The notes under the pieces were generated by a model that ran no database searches, had not been told where the DNA came from, and saw only the letters and a program-made list of their open reading frames with translations. A stretch of DNA of 64,000 nt, from contig CM074132.1 of assembly GCA_037178625.1 (NCBI GenBank), positions 2,294,001 through 2,358,000 of the forward strand. Direction: 5' to 3'. Origin of the DNA: Skeletonema tropicum. Lineage: Eukaryota; Bacillariophyta; Thalassiosirophyceae; Thalassiosirales; Thalassiosiraceae. A program made the position numbers and the translations under genes. Below, in pieces: positions 57,701 through 64,000 of the stretch. Numbering within the stretch: position 1 is the stretch's first letter; every line of letters begins with the position of its first letter.

Positions 57701-60417
57701 CAACCTTCTTATCTCATTGGATGCATTTGAAGAAGAAAGGCGTAACATTTCCGAAAAAGTATCCTGCAAAACTCGAGTGTGTGTCTCAACCAAGTATTTC
57801 GCCAACTTCGCAGTTTCCTGACGTATATCGGGGCGGACCCAAACGTTTTTCCCTCCACCAGGCGAACGTTTACTTCCTCGTGGGCTACCCTTCGCAGCAG
57901 GCTTTTCAGCAGCACTCTTTTGGGTAGCAGCCCTAGATCGGCTGCTCCGTCTAGCTGGGGCTTTCGAACTTTCGGCAGAAGTCTTTTTATTGGTAGCAGA
58001 TGGGGTAGAAGCTGTGGCAGCTGCAGATGACGCTACTGACTCGGGTGATGCCATTATGGACTTGACATATTCATCCATCCACCCAGTCGAGGGTGGTGTC
58101 ATTCCAGCGGTGGAACCGGCATCGTAAATCATATCTATCATGCAACAAACAAACACCAATAAAGCCAAATTCCCGGACACTCCTTCTATTTGACCCTCCG
58201 CCGTCGACAATGAGCGCTTCTTCGTATCTTTCTTTTTCTTCTTCTTCTTTGACGTTGTTTCAGTCGCTTCAGATGCAATTTTACTCTCATACGGTGGCAA
58301 TACCATAACCTCATTCCACGAATCATCTCTCGTCAAAAGTGTCACACATGTTTCCAACAAACGCTTCTGTCCCTTGCATAACCACCCAAACGCCAAAACT
58401 GCCCACCGCCTGACCGAAACGTGACAATCGAACAAAACGTGATTCTCAGACCGTTCCCGGAGGAGTGTAGAAAGTTCCACGATAACTTTCTCCGCATCAG
58501 ATACTTGCTTTGACTTTTTCGAGCGGGATGGTGCCGACTTTCGTGCCTTCTTGGCTGGAGGGGGTGCACTGGTGGAAATAGAATCCCCCTGATCGAATTC
58601 GTTCATAACTAATGCAATCAACTTGGAGTTGCTCTCGGATGTAAACATGGAATCAGACACCTCCAAACAAACTTGGGATAGATAGTTATTCCCCCCACCA
58701 TCCGCAGCAGACAAAGAAGAGCCCTCTAACGTAAACCCCAGTTGGTATCCTACCATAATCCTCTTTAAAATTCCATTCCACATCTCAATAGTCTCCATTC
58801 CCATCATCGAATGAGCATGACCACTCCATAGTTGACTATTATAATTCGTCCCACTCCCCATGGAACTTGTACTTAAAACATCCTCCACAGAAGTAGCCCC
58901 AAACGGAGATGTTATAGATGAAAACGTGAGTAATTTTGGATTGGGGGTTAATTGGAACAATGTTTCAAGTGCAAGGAGGGAGGACCACATGGCGTTACGA
59001 ATAGTAGATTGCTTTGCCTTTGTCTCTTCGGAGGAGGAGGAGGATGACCCGTCATCTTTCAACTGTGACGTCGAATCAGAAGAGGGCATCATATTTCCAT
59101 GATTTCCAAGTGTCTCCAATGACCACAATGAACCCATCACAGCACTAGTTAACGCTCGTCCAACCACAGCCTTGGCATGTGACATGATGACACTTTTCAT
59201 ATCCTTTTGAGGGGAGGCAGACGACGACGCTCCTCCTCCTCCTCGGGAGGGTGATGAACGAGATGATGACATGGTTTCTTCATCAACTTCCATCATGGAA
59301 GAACCTCCTCCGAGCGAAGATGCCATTCCAAAGGATGCATCGTTGTTGTTGTTGCTCACGGAGTGACTACTACTCCCGCTACGGGATACCTTGGTGATAG
59401 TTTCAAACAAGGTGCGATTATTCATGAGTGCCATGATGAGATGAGATGATAGGGCTGCAAGCATGATGGCCTCGGAGGTGTAATCTTCATTAGAATGGAC
59501 GGATGACTCATCGCTTTCATCATCATTTTTGCCAGCAGCTGCAGCAGCCGCGGCAGCAGCGGGAGGAGGAGTAGCAGTGTTGAATACCGTCGCACCCTCA
59601 ACCTTGATCGATGATAAAATGACATTGATAGCCTGAGTCACAGCCATGATCAAATGAGCATCATTTCTCCCCACCGAATCATCTGTAACATCCCCTCCAC
59701 TATCCCCGCCACTGTCCTTCTTTTTGTCCTTCTTCCCTCCTCCTCCTCGCTTCGACATCATTGTATCTGATGCTGTCACGTGATCCCCAGATAAAAATTG
59801 CATGGCACTATCCCCCGACAATGTCGGATCCAGTATTGACAAACTAGCATCCCCCGTTCCAGAGTTGTTGTTGTCTCCTCCCTCATTCTTCTTCTTTTTA
59901 TTATTAGAAGTGGTGGCCGTGCCATCCACAGAGGCAGCAGTCTTCATCATGGATGGATCAAAGCCGAGAATGCTGCAGGCAACTCGTCCCTCCATCAGTG
60001 CATTTAATGCATCGGTACATTGTGATTTGTTGGATGAGAGCGCCTGAAGTTTTTGTAGGAGTGTGGAGAGGAGTGATATTTGATCATCGGAGGAAGAGAT
60101 TTTTTTTGAGGAGGCGGCTTTGGCTTTTTTGGTTGTTGTTGCTGTGGCTGTTCTTGGTTGTTTGGGTTTCTCATTCTTCTTCTTTTTATTGGTGGCCGGC
60201 TTATCAGCAGAGCTGCGCGATAGAGAGCACGATATGTATAGTAGAAATATACAGCGTTGTTAGAACAACTGAATTCTGAATTACGATAGTAAAAGAAGGT
60301 AATATATTTGGATAACATTGTGACAACTTACCTGGAATCGGGTCCTGCTGAGGCAGGTGGCTCTTCGACCGGGGCAGACCGCTTGCGCTTCGATCGGCGA
60401 GATGTTTTTGGAGGCAT
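45706..60417 (-). CDS. UBR4: UBR4/BIG/Pushover-type giant E3 ubiquitin ligase
   Basis: Exons on the minus strand: 60417-60332, 60212-50267, 50173-49754, 49669-49214, 49122-47184, 47074-46853, 46770-45706. An extra 48-nt GT-AG intron (51300-51253, GTAAGC...GTGCAG) probably lies inside exon 2, where a Phe/Leu-rich in-frame insert interrupts VRNGF/ANICPF. Exons 4-5 sum to one base too many. A tiny intron of 31 or 40 nt ending at ATCATGAG near 49396 restores the frame to SLTAAKRIRQILGSFVTSME. The product is about 4,680 residues. A UBR-type zinc finger (FTEQHWYNCYTCGLLWDKGC, then CSLCARVCHQGH and FFCDCGAE), a ZZ finger (YQCDACTTFPITGTRY, DLCKQCYDKG) and the conserved C-terminal zinc module (YCPRCTRQVTNAHGVCSHCG, CRKCRHINYDRLDAFLCVEC) followed by LRVANKR identify the family. 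It should recognise N-degrons and ubiquitinate substrates. The start ATG at 60417 heads a Lys/Arg-rich N-terminus. Confidence 0.9.
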
Positions 60418-60766
60418 ATTCCGTTCAGTGAAGAGTGAGTTTGGTCGATCAGCTGGATAGTTGGTAGGCTGTGTTTCGTTATGATTGCCGTAGGAAGATG
60501 ATGGATCTCATTGTGTAGAGAGAGAGTTGAGACTTGAGACGAAGACAAAATAAATTGCGGGATGCGGGATGAAGGAGGAGAAGAAGTGGTACCCCAATCT
60601 TTTGAAGTCATCTCTGTACCCATCAATTTCAATTATGAAAGAGTTCAAAATATGGAAAGCAATTAGTATTATTTTTACCCCCTCGACACAGGTGTCAGAA
60701 ACAAAATATACCCCAGGGATTACAATATGTCTGCTTTATGATACTTCGATTATTTTTTATTTAGAG
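60418..60766. promoter_or_regulatory. Upstream region of UBR4
   Basis: About 350 bp up to the end of the neighbouring pseudogene. No named promoter element is seen. Confidence 0.35.
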
Positions 60767-61399
60767 TCATACCACAACTATTGTACATTGTACCTCCCTC
60801 ATCATCATCATTATTCCACACAGCCAATCCAGGACTATATTGACATGGAGAAATCGTGTCCCCTCTGCCTTTGCAAATCGGTCCCATTCATGATTGGAAA
60901 TTAATCGAGCCTTGGAAAAATGCGGTTTGAAAATATTCTCGCATGGAATCTCCATCTTGGATAGTCCACACTTCATGATCTGGTCTTGTTTTACGATATT
61001 GGTAGGCCGAACGGCATTATTATCTTTCACGGGCAATAATCCTAATGAGAGGTAAGTTCTTGGTCCAGTGTTGACTGAACGTATGGTGTAAATTTCCTCC
61101 GAGAATGTTGTTAGTGATGCATATTTGGAAATAGTTTGGTAAGCCGTTGTCCACGTTCGTTGACAATTGTAGAGGAATGCTTTTGTTGGATCGTAGGAGG
61201 TTTGTGTGGATGAGGCTGGACTTGATTCGAGGAGGGTGACGTCTTAGTTGTGCCGGTTTGCTAGGATGAGAGAGGCGGCTACGCCTACGGGGCCTGAACC
61301 GACGACTATGGCTTGTTGGCGGGGTTGTTGGAGGGCATTGCAGGTGCTGTATCGTAGCAGGTGCTGAGCAGCGCAAGAATTGCAGAGTTTCATTGTCAT
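60767..61399 (-). pseudogene. FAD-dependent monooxygenase-like pseudogene
   Basis: From a Met at 61399 the frame reads to AIVVGSGPVGVAASLILANR, a classic FAD-binding GxGxxG strand-turn-helix as in kynurenine 3-monooxygenase and relatives. An in-frame TAA follows at RHN|, then VTLLESSPASSTQTSYD and a degraded continuation (FLYNCQRTWTTAYQTI; KCGLSKMEIPCENIFKPHF) to 60767. The rest of the enzyme is missing. The assignment to the kynurenine branch is a guess; the FAD fold is clear. Confidence 0.6.
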
Positions 61400-61612
61400 G
61401 GTGATTGAGAAAAAATGCTGATGCTGACCAGCTGGCCAAAGAAGGGAGCTACTGTACCAGTTCCTACGCTCAGATGTGCAGTATCAAAGCAAATCAAAGC
61501 GACGTAAAGCCTCAAAAATTCTGAATTCTGAGCTGATCAGCTGACAATTGACACTGGCAAGGATTCGTGAGGCTATCAATGATACAATCAAAAGAAGACC
61601 ATTCGCAATTTG

Positions 61613-62240
61613 ATGGCCGCCTCCTCTCCACTAATCTTATTCTTCAGCTTCCTCCTCTCGACACTCGGCTTTGCAAGCGCTCTAGCAGCTGCTGCTACAC
61701 AAATGCGATCCTACCTTGTCCTGGAAGGTCCTGGAGCAAACAAAGGCAAGGGCTATGCACTCTGGAAGCGGTTTCTTTCTGAGCATCATGATACTCATGG
61801 TAGGTTTGCGTTGGACATAATTTTCAATATAATATGTTGTTGCAACTTTATATTGGATGAATAATTTACGAACTTCAATGTTGCGCGCACATTCTGTAAT
61901 GATATCTCCATACAGTCTCTATCTATGCAGCAGAGACATCCAACGGGGGCAGAGAGGCAAAAGAATCACTTCTCACAGAGAGATCGGGTGCAATAACAAC
62001 AACTTTGACTCCAATCGTATTGATGTGCTCCACAGCTAGATGTCACCTCGGACGAATCCGTACAAGATGCAGTAAACACAGTTCGGTTGAATTGAGGTTC
62101 AAATACTAATGATGATAAGTTATTGGCAGGAGTGGTGTCCAATGCTGGTATTTTATGGGGATATCCATTACCAGAGTTGATGGAAGTTTGTGCTATAGGT
62201 GTAAGACGGGGTGGTGGATGCATTTGTCCCATTATGTCAA
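61613..62240 (+). pseudogene. Short-chain dehydrogenase-like pseudogene
   Basis: The ATG at 61613 starts a hydrophobic leader (PLILFFSFLLSTLGFASALA) followed by SYLVLEGPGANKGKGYALWK, a Rossmann-like TGxxxGxG region. A GTAGGT donor at 61800 may begin an intron. Further on, GGREAKESLLTERSG, then LDVTSDESVQDAVNTVRLN and LLAGVVSNAGILWGYPLPEL carry the family hallmarks LDVT and NAG. The pieces are in different frames, an in-frame TGA follows VRLN, and the catalytic YxxxK part is not found, so the gene is dead. Confidence 0.55.
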
Positions 62241-62773
62241 GAGGATGGGAGGGTGGTGGTGGTTACCTCTGGACTTGGACCGTTGATGCATTCGTATTCT
62301 TCGGAAGAGCACCAAGCTGCCTTGATGAGTGCGGGATGTACTTGCATGGGAGGAGACTATTTTGCCCATGTTAAGAGAATGTATTTTTGCATATGAAATG
62401 ACGGAGGAGGGTAGTTTGGAAGAGCGCATTGCCGCATTCGACAAGATTTCGTTTGGAGGTTGACCGTTTGCAGATTCTGCACCTGATTTTCACATGATGT
62501 ATGGACTGGCGAAAATGTTCGGAGATGCCTGTTGTGGCCAGACAATATCCAATGGGGATGTTGGTGTTGTTAGTTATCATCGCTATTTACATGATTGAAA
62601 GAGACAATGATGCATCTCTCTATCTGTTTGGAGGAATGAGCATGTTATTATTGTTATTAGTTGTCTACTGATTGATGCTCCTCGCCTCGATTCATTTCGA
62701 ATTTCATCACCAGAGAAGCTCTGTGAATCATTCTCTCTAATTTTTTGAACCATGAGTAATTTTTCCTAACAGA
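62241..62773. other. Decayed or non-coding stretch
   Basis: It may hold further remnants of the dehydrogenase, but no motif can be assigned. Confidence 0.35.
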
Positions 62774-63232
62774 TCATAGTTCCTCATGATCAAAATGTCC
62801 AGGTTCTTTCACATTAAAATTTTGATAATTACTCCAAGCACTCCATTCCCCATCAATCTTGACACGTAAATGAAATTTGTTGAGTCCCTGAGGGCAACCG
62901 GGCATCACATGACAAGGCTGCCCACCACAAAAGTTATCCGCATCGACTTCAATAATTTCCCCATCCACATCACCATTCTCCGCCCCCGATTCTTCCGAAA
63001 TGTGATTGCAGTTGTGACAGAGCTGATATTTTTCTGCTCCATCCATGGGTGGGTCCCATTTGATAATGGCTTTGAGGAGATGCTCTTCTCCGTCGACTAG
63101 TTGGCCTGACCTGTGATAGTGTTGCTTTACTCGAGCTGTGGCTTTGAAAGTTGGGCGATCTATTGTTGCTGCTATGGTGACGAGAAGAGGCACGAGCAGG
63201 AGGGAGAGGAGGCAAGTGGTGGTGGACATCAT
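62774..63232 (-). CDS. Small secreted protein with fibronectin III-like domain
   Basis: About 152 residues from Met at 63232 (MMSTTTCLLSLLLVPLLVTI signal peptide). The mature part has AIIKWDPPMDGAEKYQLCHN, a Cys-containing acidic loop (ADNFCGGQPCHVMPGCPQG) and FHLRVKIDGEWSAWSNYQNF. This resembles the beta-strand pattern and W-S-x-W-S-like sequence of fibronectin III domains. The frame is open 31 codons further upstream, but the signal peptide argues for the later start. The function is unknown. Confidence 0.7.
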   Translation of the reverse strand: MMSTTTCLLSLLLVPLLVTIAATIDRPTFKATARVKQHYHRSGQLVDGEEHLLKAIIKWDPPMDGAEKYQLCHNCNHISEESGAENGDVDGEIIEVDADNFCGGQPCHVMPGCPQGLNKFHLRVKIDGEWSAWSNYQNFNVKEPGHFDHEEL

Positions 63233-63677
63233 TGTTTTGGTTGGTTGACCAGCCCGGGCGGAGGCGGATCGACGTTTGTGCAAAATGAAATAATGAGAGG
63301 CGAGTTGATCGTGAGAGCAAAGCAAAGTTCCAAGTGCAAAAAAAGATCTTTTTCTTCAGTGGCGCTTTGAACCACTACGACATTTACCTCCCCTACGTTA
63401 CCTTCGTCATCACAATCCACATCGACCATCGATCGCCTCGACCATGACGTGTTCGACTGGTAGTACATAGCTAATACTTGCGCAGCTCCAACACATAAGT
63501 AAGTACAATAGAACAAGAAGAAGTTGCTGCGTCGTTGCATGGTCAAGCTAAGCAGAAGAAGGCAGCTGACATACGCATCCTATTTTTCAGCCTCAGATTG
63601 CACAACAACAACAACAAGAACAGCATAAGCATTATCAACAACTCTTCCATAGAGACTCCACTACTTGTTCATCAAAT
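63233..63677. promoter_or_regulatory. Divergent promoter region
   Basis: 445 bp between the divergent starts of the fibronectin III-like protein and the alpha/beta hydrolase. CAACAACAACAACAAGAACA at about 63603 is a simple CAA repeat near the hydrolase start. Confidence 0.4.
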
Positions 63678-64000
63678 ATGAGGGCAATCACAGGGCTGTT
63701 GTTTCTTATATCATCCATTCTCTCTGCATCTTCCTTCAGCTTTTCTCCACAACCTGCATCCAAACAACAGACTGCAACAGATCTAAGCAGAATCCCCATC
63801 GTCATATGTCCAGGCTTTGGTAACGATGCCATTGACTACCTCAACCCACTCGACCAAGGGGAAGAATACAGTTTTGTCAATGCACTTATCAAACGTGGGT
63901 TCAACCCAGATTTGATACAAGTGCTACCTCTGAAACGATATGAATGGATACGTGTGGCCGGAGGATTATTCGATATCCCGAACTTCTACACCATGACGTG
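63678..64000 (+). CDS. Plastid-targeted alpha/beta hydrolase (lipase-like), 3' end outside window
   Basis: The ATG at 63678 opens a frame that runs off the end. A signal peptide (MRAITGLLFLISSILS) is followed by ASSFSFSP, close to the diatom ASAFAP-type motif for import into complex plastids. The mature part starts IPIVICPGFGNDAIDYLNPL and continues EYSFVNALIKRGFNPDLIQV, then YEWIRVAGGLFDIPNFY. This matches the N-terminal part of plant and algal chloroplast alpha/beta hydrolases (vilPGfGn....Y..l...L...G......V....WlR...g). The catalytic residues lie beyond 64000. Confidence 0.75.
   Translation, partial: MRAITGLLFLISSILSASSFSFSPQPASKQQTATDLSRIPIVICPGFGNDAIDYLNPLDQGEEYSFVNALIKRGFNPDLIQVLPLKRYEWIRVAGGLFDIPNFYTMT

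Noticed and set aside
60204..60632. 142-residue minus-strand ORF upstream of UBR4
   Set aside because: It runs through intron 1 and overlaps the first UBR4 exon in another frame.

Overview
The window is eukaryotic nuclear DNA and most resembles a centric diatom genome of the Thalassiosira/Cyclotella type. It has spliced genes with short GT-AG introns (about 80-120 nt, plus a few that seem unusually short), Ty1/copia and Harbinger-type elements, many short inverted-repeat transposons, 5S rDNA in tandem, and at the right edge a secreted protein whose cleavage region (ASSFSF) resembles the diatom plastid bipartite signal. The species assignment is inference; the gene identities rest on motifs I can read.

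Left part (1-10 kb): a class-3 lipase with a tandem-repeat acidic insert (minus strand) is divergent from a five-exon HFM1/MER3 meiotic DNA helicase (plus strand). Middle block (10-31 kb): a roughly 20.8 kb insertion separates the 3' end of HFM1 from the 3' end of a farnesyltransferase beta gene, and a 350-bp segment covering the original convergent 3' ends is present on both sides of it. The insertion holds four 2.53-kb tandem units, each with one 5S rRNA gene, a long hairpin and a putative small spliced gene. It also holds a palindrome-rich MITE, a very young copia retrotransposon (identical 145-bp LTRs, 5-bp target duplication GATAT), another MITE with AACGAGAC repeats, and a frameshifted pRiA4b ORF3-like gene.

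Right of the insertion (31-45 kb): the farnesyltransferase beta gene, whose start codon directly abuts a Mutator-like MITE; then a nest of transposons at 34.3-40.0 kb with two adjacent elements of one TA-inserting family (ends TCCCAACC), one of which carries a decayed PIF/Harbinger transposase; a trypsin with an FSYDDD-repeat tail; a PIF1/Helitron helicase relic; and an internally deleted element with a piggyBac-like transposase remnant. Far right (45.7-64 kb): one giant seven-exon (or more) UBR4/BIG/Pushover-type gene of about 4,680 residues, two dying metabolic pseudogenes (FAD monooxygenase-like and short-chain-dehydrogenase-like), a small secreted fibronectin-III-like protein, and the 5' end of a plastid-targeted alpha/beta hydrolase.

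The most unusual signal is the transposon family at 20.57, 34.5 and 36.5 kb. Each copy carries two perfect or near-perfect palindromes just inside each terminus, and the palindrome sequence differs between copies while all four within a copy agree. A second, unrelated MITE family (9-bp target duplications) also carries GGCACC/GGTGCC palindromes, and one copy sits in the loop of a palindrome of the first family.
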